Part shown: in pieces, positions 14,915 to 22,758 of the stretch
How positions within the stretch are numbered: position 1 is the first letter of the stretch
Layout of the letters: the number at the start of each line of letters is the position of its first letter
Assembly (NCBI GenBank): GCA_000174895.1
Contig: ACOK01000071.1
Coordinates: 1 to 33,907, forward strand
Source of the DNA: Ruminococcus flavefaciens FD-1
GTDB taxonomy: Bacteria; Bacillota; Clostridia; Oscillospirales; Ruminococcaceae
Length of the DNA stretch: 33,907 nt
Direction: 5' to 3'
Made by a program: the position numbers and the translations under genes
Notes under the pieces: model-generated
Told to the model about the DNA's origin: nothing
Databases searched by the model: none
Seen by the model: the letters and a program-made list of their open reading frames with translations, nothing else

Positions 14915-16328
14915 TTATCGCCAGATAGCTTGTATGCGAATCAAGCTCCTGAAGCTTTGTCTTCAGTTCAGACTGCTCTTTCTCATATCCAGCTGCAAGG
15001 CTGTCGTACCGCTCGGGAGTCACTCTGCCTGTAACTCTGTCCATGTACAACATACTGATAGCACTTTCAAGCTGATTGATCTTAGTTTCGTACTCGTTAC
15101 GCAGGGCTTCGCTGTTTTTAGTTCGGGACACGGCTTCGTTCTCACCGTTGCTCATAGCTATCTCATAGAACTCATCTGAACGCTCCCTTGCGTATTTTGT
15201 GACTCGCTGTATCGCCTCCAGCACAACCGCATCTACCACTTCTTCTCTGATATAATGGGCGGTGCAGTTGCTCTTACGCTTTTCATACCGTCCGCACATA
15301 AAGTTGTTGTAAGTCTTTTGGTTGCGGTGAAGATAGAGCCTTGAACCACATTCCGCACAATATAAGTATCCTGCATACTTGTCCATTTCGCCGTTACCGT
15401 TGGCTCGCTTTCTGCCCACAAAGTGCTTTTGAACGAGGTCAAACAGCCCTCTGTCCACAATAGCTTCGTGCGTATTCTCAAATATCAGCACCTTATCAGG
15501 CTCATTCTTGATACGCTTTTTCAGCTTGTTGGACTTTGTATACGTCTTGAAATTCACCGTATCTCCGCAGTAGATTTGATTCAGGAGCATACTGCGGACG
15601 GTTGCGATAGACCAAGCGTAAGGCTTGTCCAGCTTTGGATTACCCGAACGGCTGCCCGTCTTGTTGAAGGCGTACACGCTCGGCGACAGCACTTCTTCCT
15701 CCTCAAGAGTATTGCATATCTTCTTCATTCCGACGCCATTGGCGTACATCTCAAAGATATGTTTTACAACAGGAGCTGTCTCTGGATCGGGGATTATCCG
15801 CTTGGAGTCGCTTGGGTCTTTCATATATCCGTAGGGCAATGAAGCTCCTACGCGCTCTCCACGTTCTCCCTTTGCTTTCTGTATCGTTCTGATCTTTCGA
15901 CTCGTATCCTGTGCAAAGAAGTCATTGAAATAGTTCTTGATGCCCGACATATCGTTCATCCCGTTTATGCTGTCAACACCGTCGGAGATAGCTATGAACC
16001 TAACGTCATACGACGGAAACAGTATCTCCATTAATCTGCCTGTTTCAAGGTGGTCTCTGCCGAGACGGCTCTGGTCTTTGACGATTACTGTGCTAATAAG
16101 ACCATTTTCAATATCAGATAGCATTTTCACATAAGCTGGTCTGTTCTTATTGACTCCGCTGTAACCGTCGTCAATGTAATACTGGCAGTTCTTGAAACCG
16201 TTTTTATCTGCGTATTCTTTCAGCAAGAGCCTTTGGTTCTCTATCGACAGCGACTCTCCTGCGCGCAAGTCCTCCTGACTTAGGCGGCAATAGAGCGCTG
16301 TTATCTGATTTGCGTTTGATTCTTTCAT
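14691..16328 (-). CDS. Large serine recombinase (TnpX/DUF4368 type)
   Basis: This is a site-specific DNA recombinase of the kind that moves integrative elements in Clostridia. The N-terminal resolvase domain has catalytic Ser17 in ALYCRLSQED, then IENQ, DDGYSG and KDQSRLGRDH motifs. A recombinase domain follows (PYGYMKDP, then YCGDTVNFKTYTKSNK), then a zinc ribbon (YCAECGSRLY, later MCGRY and NCTAHYI), a coiled coil, and a C-terminal DUF4368-like end (KRIEVHEKAEKRSRN). At 545 residues it looks complete. AGGAGGAT lies before the ATG. The last 73 codons are duplicated in reverse orientation upstream of the gene (16497-16718). No integrative cargo genes accompany it, and I see no att sites, so it is a stripped or solitary element. 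Confidence 0.93.
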   Translation of the reverse strand: MKESNANQITALYCRLSQEDLRAGESLSIENQRLLLKEYADKNGFKNCQYYIDDGYSGVNKNRPAYVKMLSDIENGLISTVIVKDQSRLGRDHLETGRLMEILFPSYDVRFIAISDGVDSINGMNDMSGIKNYFNDFFAQDTSRKIRTIQKAKGERGERVGASLPYGYMKDPSDSKRIIPDPETAPVVKHIFEMYANGVGMKKICNTLEEEEVLSPSVYAFNKTGSRSGNPKLDKPYAWSIATVRSMLLNQIYCGDTVNFKTYTKSNKLKKRIKNEPDKVLIFENTHEAIVDRGLFDLVQKHFVGRKRANGNGEMDKYAGYLYCAECGSRLYLHRNQKTYNNFMCGRYEKRKSNCTAHYIREEVVDAVVLEAIQRVTKYARERSDEFYEIAMSNGENEAVSRTKNSEALRNEYETKINQLESAISMLYMDRVTGRVTPERYDSLAAGYEKEQSELKTKLQELDSHTSYLAIKEKCVREFINNAKKYVDVTEVTPQLLRAFIKRIEVHEKAEKRSRNCPNDITVHFSFLADKEIKLDGIMIETFKI

Positions 16329-16372
16329 TTTTATCCTCCTGTTCCGAAGCTATACTTCTGGAATCAAACCGA

Positions 16373-16416
16373 ATAGGAGCTACCAACAGTATACTCCTAT
16401 CCGGCTCGAAAGTCCA
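16373..16416 (-). promoter_or_regulatory. Promoter of the recombinase with an inverted repeat over the -10 box
   Basis: Minus-strand TGGACT (16411-16416), a 17-bp spacer and TATACT (16388-16393). A 7-bp inverted repeat (ATAGGAG 16373-16379, CTCCTAT 16394-16400) straddles the -10 box and could be an operator or a recombinase binding site. The boxes are seen; the role of the repeat is inferred. Confidence 0.5.
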
Positions 16417-16494
16417 GAACTTTTTTCAACTTACTTTTTCGCCGTTTATCAGGTGTTTCAGCTTATCGTAAGCTGTTTCCGCTTCGTTTTCGGG

Positions 16495-16863
16495 AAGAGA
16501 AATGTGTCAGGGAGTTCATCAACAACGCTAAGAAATACGTTGATGTGACGGAAGTTACTCCACAGCTTCTTCGAGCTTTCATAAAACGTATTGAAGTCCA
16601 CGAAAAGGCGGAAAAGCGTTCGAGGAACTGCCCAAATGATATAACGGTACACTTCTCATTCTTGGCTGACAAGGAAATCAAGCTTGACGGTATTATGATC
16701 GAGACATTTAAGATATAGCCGTATAAAGCAAATCTCCGAGGGATCACTCCCTCGGAGACAAAACGAATAATATACTTCCCTAAGAATATGCTTCAGGTAC
16801 GGGGGAGAACCTTTCCTCAGAAAGGTTTTCCCCGATAAATACATATAAAGTTGCTATACGAGT
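16495..16863. repeat. Right arm of the 369-bp inverted repeat around the recombinase
   Basis: Reverse complement of 14546-14914. It ends outside in an end of the palindromic element (about 16785-16863) and inside in the duplicated recombinase 3' end. The unique segment between the arms (14915-16494) holds the first 472 codons and the promoter of the recombinase, plus a small CAGCTTAtcgTAAGCTG palindrome at 16459-16475. Confidence 0.9.
16497..16718 (+). pseudogene. Duplicated 3' end of the recombinase gene (73 codons), opposite strand
   Basis: It reads EKCVREFINNAKKYVDVTEV onward and ends IMIETFKI-stop, identical to residues 473-545 of the intact recombinase at 14691-16328. It has no start codon or ribosome site. 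It would become the true 3' end of the gene if the segment between the arms were inverted. Confidence 0.9.
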
Positions 16864-16888
16864 ACCACAGCTAAGCGGTGGTATTTTT
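16863..16888 (+). terminator. Weak terminator-like hairpin at the outer edge of the right arm
   Basis: TACCAC (16863-16868) pairs with GTGGTA (16878-16883), followed by TTTTTATT. It faces plus-strand transcription leaving the cassette and overlaps the stop codon of the convergent gene at 16887. Confidence 0.4.
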
Positions 16889-17756
16889 ATTCATCGGATC
16901 TGATGAGATTTTCGGAATGGCCGTTTTCCCAATGGAATGTCATGTGGTCGTAGTCGATGCGGTCAACAATGACGTTATCGGGATCGGTATCGATGCCTCC
17001 GAATCTGAAAGTGAGGGTATCACCGTTGATCTCATAGCTGAACGGGAGGCCGGTGCCGTCGGAAACGTTATTATACTTTCCGCCTGCGATCTCCTTATAG
17101 AACTCGAAAACTCTGTCCTCGGTGTAGCCTGATGCTGACCATTTTCCTGCAAGATAGTCCGTGGAAAGTTCAGCTTCTGTTTCGGTCGTGGCTTCGGTGG
17201 AGTTCTCGTCGTCGGTGGTAGTTTCCTCAGTGGTCGTGGTTTCTTCGGTGGTTTCTGTTTCTGATGTGGTGAGCGGCATCATAGATGTAGCTGTAACAAC
17301 GCTGAAGTTCACTGAATTGGTGGTTACGGCTTCGGTGACCTCGGAAACAGCTTCTGTGGTCACAGATTCGGTATATTCTTCCTCGTAAATGTCGTCTGTA
17401 TTTTCTTCTGTATATTCTTCTGCTTCGGTAGAATTCATGCTTGAAAGCGGATTTTTAACAGGCGGATCGATGGATCTTTTGATGTAGACCGAACCGACGA
17501 TAACTGCAACAGCGGCTGCGGCAGCTGCGGCGGTACCTGCGATCCTGCGCCATATCGGGCGGTGATACACTTCGGTGCCTGAAACGTTCACGCCGTTGGT
17601 CTCGAAGCCTGCTTCTTCTGTTTTTTCAAGGCATTTCTCAAGTATTCTTTTCTTTGCGCTTCTTCCGAGCATAGGATAATCATGGGAAAGCTTCTCGACT
17701 GAATCGTCGTCTATATCTTTAAGATCAGAGAGACTATTTTTTTCATGTTCTATCAT
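16887..17756 (-). CDS. Membrane protein, probable anti-sigma partner of the adjacent sigma factor
   Basis: No catalytic family is recognised. The cytoplasmic N-terminus (about residues 1-68) is helical and charged and is followed by one membrane helix in an Ala-rich stretch (about 72-92, GTAAAAAAAVAVIVGSVYI). A long Thr/Glu/Ser-rich linker (about 100-200) leads to a small C-terminal domain of about 85 residues. That domain starts LAGKWSASGYTEDRVFEFYK and has alternating strands, like lipocalin-type GKW domains. It starts 10 bp after the sigma-factor gene on the same strand, and its topology fits an anti-sigma factor. There is no clear zinc-type HxxxCxxC anti-sigma motif, so that role is inferred from position and topology. 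The same linker style occurs in other exported proteins of this window. Confidence 0.75.
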   Translation of the reverse strand: MIEHEKNSLSDLKDIDDDSVEKLSHDYPMLGRSAKKRILEKCLEKTEEAGFETNGVNVSGTEVYHRPIWRRIAGTAAAAAAAVAVIVGSVYIKRSIDPPVKNPLSSMNSTEAEEYTEENTDDIYEEEYTESVTTEAVSEVTEAVTTNSVNFSVVTATSMMPLTTSETETTEETTTTEETTTDDENSTEATTETEAELSTDYLAGKWSASGYTEDRVFEFYKEIAGGKYNNVSDGTGLPFSYEINGDTLTFRFGGIDTDPDNVIVDRIDYDHMTFHWENGHSENLIRSDE

Positions 17757-17765
17757 ATTCTCTTT

Positions 17766-18317
17766 TCACCCTTTCCCCAGCATCTGACCGATCTTTTTTC
17801 TTGCTCTCAGACTTCTTTTCTGAACTGCGTCTGCGGTCATTGACAGCCGCTCTGCTATTTCTCTTACAGAGCAGTCGTAGTAATACTGGTAAATTATAAT
17901 GGAACTGTCGGGTTCACCCAGAGACCTTACGGTGTTCCAGAGTTTGCTCCGATAAAGGCGTTTGTCAGTCTCGTCCTCAATATTTATATCTGAAGGAGGT
18001 AAGACAGTAGTATCGTCATCGATAGAAGGCCCTTCTCTTCGGGCGGTGAGCTGTCTGAACATATCTATAGCTCGTCGTTTGGCGATGGTGCCTATGAAGC
18101 TTTTGAGGCTTCCGCCCTCAGCAGAATATTTTTCTTTGTTCTTATATATATCAACGAAAACGTCGCTGACGCAGTCTTCGACGTCTTCACGTGTGCCGCA
18201 TTTCCCAAGCTTGCTGATAGCGATGGCATAGACATAGTTGCCGTAGCTGTCGATAAGCTGACGATAGGCGGCCTCGGGATCTTTTTCCAGAAGTTCTGCC
18301 CATTCGGGATCTGTCAT
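17766..18317 (-). CDS. ECF-type RNA polymerase sigma factor
   Basis: It directs RNA polymerase to a specific promoter set. Region 2 is visible at about residues 25-95 (YGNYVYAIAISKLG, then EDVEDCVSDVFVDIYKN and FIGTIAKRRAIDMFR). Region 4 is at about 125-180 (SSIIIYQYYYDCSVREIAER, then SMTADAVQKRSLRARKKI). Length is 183 residues from the ATG at 18317, which follows AAGGAGTG; an upstream in-frame start would add 18 unlikely residues. The next gene, 10 bp downstream, is a one-helix membrane protein that is probably its regulator. The promoter at 18419-18446 looks sigma-A-like rather than ECF-like, so self-activation is not evident. Confidence 0.9.
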   Translation of the reverse strand: MTDPEWAELLEKDPEAAYRQLIDSYGNYVYAIAISKLGKCGTREDVEDCVSDVFVDIYKNKEKYSAEGGSLKSFIGTIAKRRAIDMFRQLTARREGPSIDDDTTVLPPSDINIEDETDKRLYRSKLWNTVRSLGEPDSSIIIYQYYYDCSVREIAERLSMTADAVQKRSLRARKKIGQMLGKG

Positions 18318-18418
18318 ATTATCACTCCTTACAGACACTTCGGCACAAGGAGTGTGGAAGTACTGAAGCATCTGATATTTTGCCGTCTCTCTTTTGTTTT
18401 TCTATAGTATGTACATCT

Positions 18419-18462
18419 ATAATATACATTCGGTGAAAGCTGTCATTTCAGGACACTTTCAC
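18419..18462 (-). promoter_or_regulatory. Promoter of the sigma-factor operon overlapping an inverted repeat
   Basis: Minus-strand ATGACA (18441-18446), a 16-bp spacer and TATTAT (18419-18424). An imperfect inverted repeat, GTGAAAGCTGTC/GACACTTTCAC (18433-18462), covers the -35 box. On the plus strand it is followed by ATTATTTTTTTATTTT. It may be an operator, or the end-of-transcript hairpin of the lipoprotein gene whose stop is at 18482. Confidence 0.5.
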
Positions 18463-18481
18463 ATTATTTTTTTATTTTAAT

Positions 18482-20125
18482 TTAATGATAGTTCTTAGCC
18501 AGCCTGTAGTCCACCGCACCTGAGAACGGGTCGAAGCTTATCTCCTCGTTGTCGGGGGCAACTATCAGATAGGATTTCTTGTAAGCTATTGGTATGAATC
18601 CGAATTGTCCCAGTATTCCACGCTCGGCTGAGGAGTAAGCTTCCACAAGCTCAGCAGGTGTGGGACAGCGGAGGATATCCGTTGAATAGCGGTAGCCGCC
18701 CAGCGAGAAGTTAAGGCACGGCGTATCTTCAAACTGACTGATAACGGAAAGTCCCGTGCAGGAGTTTCCCTTTACGGGATAGAGGGCGATGCTGTAGTCG
18801 CCGTTTGCGATCCGCTCATTGAATTCCTCGTCGGTCACGTCCTCGATGCCGATATAGATGCCCAGTTTATCCTGCCAGCCCTGAGAAATAAGATGAAGGG
18901 GAGCAGAATTGACTACAGCCGAATTTACCATTATCTTGACGCTTTCCAGTGAGCGTGTGCCCAGTTCGAGCTTTGCCTTTTCAAGGTAGCCTTTGGCCTC
19001 CTTGACGTTGTAAACATCGAACAGCTTCTCCGATGAAAGCTCACGATAGCTTCTTCCCAGCAGATCAACTGCGGGTGGGATTATGCCGTAAGCTGCCTGG
19101 AGATCAGAGCTGAGCTGAGAGGCGAGAGCTTCTCTGTCGATGGAAAGGGAGAGTGCCTTTCGCAGATTCAGGTCAGAGTAGACCGCATCGTCGGGATTGA
19201 AGATAAGCCCCAGAGTTACGGCGTTTCCCGAGGATATGACGTACTTTTCGGGATTGTAGCCTGACGGGTTCATGGTGGTGAAGCAGGCGGTGCCTTCCTC
19301 CTTGAAAGCCTGTCTTATCTCCGCTTCGCTGTCCTTGATGTCGAAGCTGAGGAAAGAAGGCGATATTTCGTAATGATCGTTCTCGTTGGCGCTGTTTGCC
19401 TTCATATATAGAATATTATTATGTCCGTAAGGGTCGTAAAACCACTGGCGGACGAAAAATGCGCCGTTGGACATTATGGATTCGTCGTCAAGGCCGTAGC
19501 GCCCCTTTGTGGAGTAGAAGAATTCCTCATTGCAGGGGTATGCCGCAGGAGAAGCGAGAAGCTCAGGAAACTCCGCACAGGGATAGTCGAGACTGATCTT
19601 CAGGGTGTAGTCGTCGGGGGCGGAGATGCCTGCCATTTCGGGAGCAAGTTCGCTCTGCAAGATGGAGCCGCCGTGCTTGATGCAGCTGAATTTGTCGGCA
19701 AACGGCGATTTCATGGCAGGATCGAGTATGCGTTTCAGAGCAAAAACATAGTCCTTTGCGGTCACGGGGAAGTATTCCTCGGGCTCGATGATATCGTCCT
19801 TGTTTTTGTCATAGAACCAGTAATTGTCCTTGCGGAGCCTGAAAGTGTATTCAAGTCCGTTTGCTGAGACTTCATAGCTTTCGGCGTTGCAACAGTTGAT
19901 ATTGCCGCTGCTGTCGGTGGAAAGCAGACCGCTGAACATATTCTTTATAACGGTATTGGCTGACGGATCATTGGCGTACTGAGGATCGAGGGTCTCAGGG
20001 TTCCCGAGGAGAGTGAGATTGTACATATATCCCGAACCGTCGCCTCTGTCGGTATTTCCGCAGGAGGCAAATGAGACGGCACACATTGCTGTGCACAGGA
20101 TCGAAGCAGTTATTCTTTTTATCAT
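18482..20125 (-). CDS. Oligopeptide-type ABC transporter substrate-binding lipoprotein (SBP family 5)
   Basis: It binds peptides or similar ligands outside the cell for an ABC importer. A lipoprotein signal is visible at the start (MIKRITASILCTAMCAVSFA followed by SC, lipid-anchor Cys at about residue 22). The mature part begins with LTLLGNPETLDPQYANDPSA and has the DYVFALKRILDP signature of family 5. Later comes LGLIFNPDDAVYSDLNLRKA and SLSIDREALASQL, also typical. The 547-residue length is normal. The ATG at 20125 has AAAGGAGA in front; a 30-residue upstream extension is rejected because it would put a non-signal sequence first. No permease or ATPase gene lies beside it, so it must borrow a transporter or act as a sensor. 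Competing hairpins lie in its leader (20178-20233). Confidence 0.9.
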   Translation of the reverse strand: MIKRITASILCTAMCAVSFASCGNTDRGDGSGYMYNLTLLGNPETLDPQYANDPSANTVIKNMFSGLLSTDSSGNINCCNAESYEVSANGLEYTFRLRKDNYWFYDKNKDDIIEPEEYFPVTAKDYVFALKRILDPAMKSPFADKFSCIKHGGSILQSELAPEMAGISAPDDYTLKISLDYPCAEFPELLASPAAYPCNEEFFYSTKGRYGLDDESIMSNGAFFVRQWFYDPYGHNNILYMKANSANENDHYEISPSFLSFDIKDSEAEIRQAFKEEGTACFTTMNPSGYNPEKYVISSGNAVTLGLIFNPDDAVYSDLNLRKALSLSIDREALASQLSSDLQAAYGIIPPAVDLLGRSYRELSSEKLFDVYNVKEAKGYLEKAKLELGTRSLESVKIMVNSAVVNSAPLHLISQGWQDKLGIYIGIEDVTDEEFNERIANGDYSIALYPVKGNSCTGLSVISQFEDTPCLNFSLGGYRYSTDILRCPTPAELVEAYSSAERGILGQFGFIPIAYKKSYLIVAPDNEEISFDPFSGAVDYRLAKNYH

Positions 20126-20177
20126 ATGTCTCCTTTCATGAAAATTGTCCCCCTGATACATATACCGCTGTATTACG

Positions 20178-20233
20178 GTTCTGAGACAGGGGAACATTTC
20201 AGAACTTGTTTTCACAGGATGAAGACAAGTTCT
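20178..20233 (-). promoter_or_regulatory. Two mutually exclusive hairpins upstream of the lipoprotein gene
   Basis: Hairpin one pairs GTTCTGA (20178-20184) with TCAGAAC (20199-20205). Hairpin two pairs AGAACTTGT (20201-20209) with ACAAGTTCT (20225-20233). They share bases 20201-20205, so only one can form. Neither has a clear U-tract. It lies between the stop of the VanY-like gene and the lipoprotein start, both on the minus strand. Confidence 0.45.
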
Positions 20234-20241
20234 CAGTTGAT

Positions 20242-21300
20242 TCAGTTCATAAGTGCCGATACGATGAATCCGCCCGAGTTATCGCCCGAAACTGTGTAGG
20301 TCTGGTCCTTTGGAACGGGAACTTCGGTATTTCCGTTCTTTTCAGCAGGAACATAGTATACATTATATAAGTCGTTGCCGGCAGTGATCTCAAGGGGATT
20401 GCTGCTTCTGTGATCCTTCAGTTCTTCCAGATATTCCTCGAGGCAGAGACCGTTCTGCTTGATATAAACGGCGTGCGGAAGTCCTACGTATCTGTAGGTG
20501 TATGTCCTTGCACGTTCGCCTGTGTAGGATTCCTTACCCTCCGGATATCTTACGATGAAGCCGAAATCGGAAGCGTGTTCGTCGATCCATGAATAGTTGC
20601 CGAAGGATGAGTAGTATCCCGAGCTTGAACCGTCCTTGGGGAAGATTCCAAGATCGAATGTACGAGCAGAGTGGTAATCGGTGTAGCCGCCGGAGAAGCC
20701 TGAAAGTCCGCTGTTGTACTTATCGTTCTGCTCTTCAAGTGTACGGTATCCGCCGATAACTGTGATGTCGTTCTCGTTGCCCTCGGCGATGAAGCCCTGC
20801 ATGAGAGCGTCAAGGTGTGAGAGTGCGGTAGAATCCAGCTTTGTTACCAGATCGCAGACGCTGTAGCATGACTTATCCATATGATCGAAGAAAGTAACGA
20901 TATCAGTATCACCTTCGGGGAACTGATACATATGGTCTGAGTTTATGAGTACGAGGTCGCCCTTGTAGGTATCCTCAAAGGGGTGAACTTCGCTTGTGTA
21001 CTTTGTAACGTCCTCTTCTTCCATTGTGGGCTTGGTCTGGATGATACCGGGAGTTGAGCCGTCAGTAGGCTTCAGGTTGTCCACTATTGTAGACTGCGGA
21101 GCGGTTGTGGTGGTAGCAGCTTCGGTGCTTACGGCATTATCGTCAGCAGGGTTTGATGAACAGCTGTTGACGCAGGATGAAATGACCATAGCAACAGCAG
21201 CCAGAAGCAGTACAGCTCCGAGGATACGGTCGTATCTTACTTTATATCTCTTTGAAGTCTTTGTTCTTTTGCGGTTTCTTCTTGTATTTCCATCGCTCAT
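20242..21300 (-). CDS. Divergent VanY-like (peptidase M15B) membrane protein, probably lacking catalytic residues
   Basis: The canonical family removes the terminal D-Ala from peptidoglycan stem peptides. This copy has a basic N-terminus, one membrane helix (about residues 27-45), a Thr-rich linker and a D,D-carboxypeptidase-like domain with GYRTLEEQNDKYNSG. The first zinc motif, normally SxHxxGxAxD, reads DYHSARTFDLG: His210 is kept, but one residue is missing before Asp216. The second motif, normally ExxH in EPWHFRYVG, reads ARTYTYRYVG with no Glu or His. The intact relative at 31299-32441 has both motifs. The C-terminal half otherwise aligns well (GLPHAVYIKQNGLCLEEYLE versus GIPHAYYITKNNLCLEEYIS). 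It may bind rather than cut cell-wall peptides; that is inference. It has its own strong promoter. Confidence 0.85.
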   Translation of the reverse strand: MSDGNTRRNRKRTKTSKRYKVRYDRILGAVLLLAAVAMVISSCVNSCSSNPADDNAVSTEAATTTTAPQSTIVDNLKPTDGSTPGIIQTKPTMEEEDVTKYTSEVHPFEDTYKGDLVLINSDHMYQFPEGDTDIVTFFDHMDKSCYSVCDLVTKLDSTALSHLDALMQGFIAEGNENDITVIGGYRTLEEQNDKYNSGLSGFSGGYTDYHSARTFDLGIFPKDGSSSGYYSSFGNYSWIDEHASDFGFIVRYPEGKESYTGERARTYTYRYVGLPHAVYIKQNGLCLEEYLEELKDHRSSNPLEITAGNDLYNVYYVPAEKNGNTEVPVPKDQTYTVSGDNSGGFIVSALMN

Positions 21301-21349
21301 GGCTTAGAATTATCTCCTTATATATTTAGTTCAGAAAACCATTATTCCC

Positions 21350-21378
21350 ATTATATCACAGATTTTCCTGATTGTAAA
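21350..21378 (-). promoter_or_regulatory. Sigma-A promoter for the divergent VanY-like gene
   Basis: Minus-strand TTTACA (21373-21378), a 17-bp spacer and a perfect TATAAT (21350-21355). AAGGAGA lies between it and the ATG at 21300, though 13 bp from the start codon, which is long. Confidence 0.75.
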
Positions 21379-21418
21379 GTTTTTTTTGCTTTTTACACAT
21401 CATTATCACAAACGGACA

Positions 21419-22222
21419 TCATTCAGCGGCAAGGTCGCCGTTTGATACGGCACGTCTTCGGTATTCCGATGGAGTGCATCCCTTGTGCTGTTTGAACTGC
21501 CTCATGAAGTAGGCATCGCTGTCATATCCGCAGGTCTCGGCAACGGCGCTTATGGACATATCCGTGGTCCTGAGCAGTTCCGAGGCGTATATCAGGCGGC
21601 TTTCGATAATATCCTGACGGCAGGTCACACCGAATGCGGAGAGGTAGAGCCTGTGAAAATAGGGACGGCTTATGCCCATATCCTCGCTTATTTCCTCTGC
21701 CGACCAGTGAGTCATGGGCTCGTCGTAAATGGCATCTCGTATGGCTTTCAGCTCATTGTAGCGTGGGATGGTCTCCACCTTGCCCGGTGGAAGCTTATGG
21801 CAGTTCTCGCTGATCGCTATAAGGATGAGACGCATGGAGAGCTCCATGAATTCGCTCTGATACAGGCTTTTATGCATGATGTGGGAGCTCATCGCCCTCA
21901 GCATTGCTGATATGACATAGTCATCCGAAAGCTCTATGGGGGTATCGAAGGGGATGCTCATTGATTCCACATACTGCTTGTCTGAGGAGTTCATATTCAG
22001 TACGACCATATCGTACCGGATGCCCTTTGATGAAGCAGGCCGGAATGAACGGAGGCTGCCGCTGCTGCACAGCATGACGGAGTGACCGTTCAGCGTTGTT
22101 TCTTTGCCCTTGACAGTGAATATGGCAGGTGTGCGGAAGAAAAGAAGCTGATGATCAAGGCTTATATCATCAGTAACAGCTGTATCCCTCTGATTATTTG
22201 TAGTGATCCTTGTAACTTTCAT
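21419..22222 (-). CDS. AraC-family transcriptional regulator
   Basis: The C-terminal 100 residues hold two helix-turn-helix motifs (WSAEEISEDMGISRPYFHRL, then ISAVAETCGYDSDAYFMRQF) and the family signature KQHKGCTPSEYRR. The N-terminal part is a cupin-like sensor region with no recognisable ligand motif. Length is 267 residues, normal for the family. GGAGGAGG precedes the ATG and a clear promoter lies at 22259-22287. It is transcribed away from the DUF1292 gene. Its targets cannot be read from the sequence; the nearest minus-strand genes downstream, including the VanY-like one, have their own promoters. Confidence 0.92.
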   Translation of the reverse strand: MKVTRITTNNQRDTAVTDDISLDHQLLFFRTPAIFTVKGKETTLNGHSVMLCSSGSLRSFRPASSKGIRYDMVVLNMNSSDKQYVESMSIPFDTPIELSDDYVISAMLRAMSSHIMHKSLYQSEFMELSMRLILIAISENCHKLPPGKVETIPRYNELKAIRDAIYDEPMTHWSAEEISEDMGISRPYFHRLYLSAFGVTCRQDIIESRLIYASELLRTTDMSISAVAETCGYDSDAYFMRQFKQHKGCTPSEYRRRAVSNGDLAAE

Positions 22223-22258
22223 GTCGTCCTCCTCCGTTGATTTATAAGATTTATAATA

Positions 22259-22287
22259 AGTATATCACAAAAATGCAGTTTCTGCAA
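22259..22287 (-). promoter_or_regulatory. Sigma-A promoter of the AraC-family gene
   Basis: Minus-strand TTGCAG (22282-22287), a 17-bp spacer and TATACT (22259-22264), about 35 bp upstream of the start codon. Confidence 0.65.
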
Positions 22288-22328
22288 CTTTTTTATGTTG
22301 ACAGATATATTTTATTTGTTCCACACTA

Positions 22329-22357
22329 TTGCAATGGATGCGGTTTTATGTTACAAT
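22329..22357 (+). promoter_or_regulatory. Sigma-A promoter of the DUF1292 gene
   Basis: TTGCAA (22329-22334), a 17-bp spacer and TACAAT (22352-22357), with AAAGGAGG (22398-22405) and the ATG at 22414 downstream. Confidence 0.65.
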
Positions 22358-22413
22358 AATACTGCGGCACGGCGTCGGCTGTGTACGCAAATCGCTCAAA
22401 GGAGGCATTTACT

Positions 22414-22725
22414 ATGACAGATTTTGAAAATGAAGAGCTGGATGAGCTTGAGGAAGCTGATAATATGGAGAATTATATCACCCTTACCGACGATAACGGC
22501 GAGGACGTATCCTTCGAGATCATCGACACTATTGAATATGAGGAGAGAACTTTTGCAGTCCTTCTTCCTTTCGATGATGAGGACGGCGAGGTAGTTATTC
22601 TTGAGATCCTTCCGGGTGAAGGACCTGACTATGACGAATTCGTTTCGGTTGACGATGACGAACTCATCGAGAAGGTATTTGAAGTATTCAAGGAAAACTA
22701 CGACGGAGAATACGAATTTGAATGA
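22414..22725 (+). CDS. Small acidic DUF1292 protein
   Basis: Function unknown. The 103-residue, very acidic protein matches the DUF1292 (YrzB-like) pattern: ITLTDDNGEDVSFEIIDTIE, then YAVLLP-type FAVLLPFDDEDGEVVILEIL and a C-terminal EKVFEVFKENYDGEYEFE. The ATG at 22414 has AAAGGAGG 8 bp upstream; the longer frame from a GTG at 22381 is not supported. Its own promoter is at 22329-22357 and a terminator-like hairpin follows at 22759-22802. In other Firmicutes DUF1292 genes often sit beside ruvX-type genes, which is not the case here. Confidence 0.85.
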   Translation: MTDFENEELDELEEADNMENYITLTDDNGEDVSFEIIDTIEYEERTFAVLLPFDDEDGEVVILEILPGEGPDYDEFVSVDDDELIEKVFEVFKENYDGEYEFE

Positions 22726-22758
22726 TCGCTGTCAGAGACGGCTCTATATGTGGATCTT

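Noticed and set aside
14691..16328. A full integrative or conjugative element
   Set aside because: Only the recombinase is present; there are no transfer, replication or cargo genes, and the neighbours are chromosomal.
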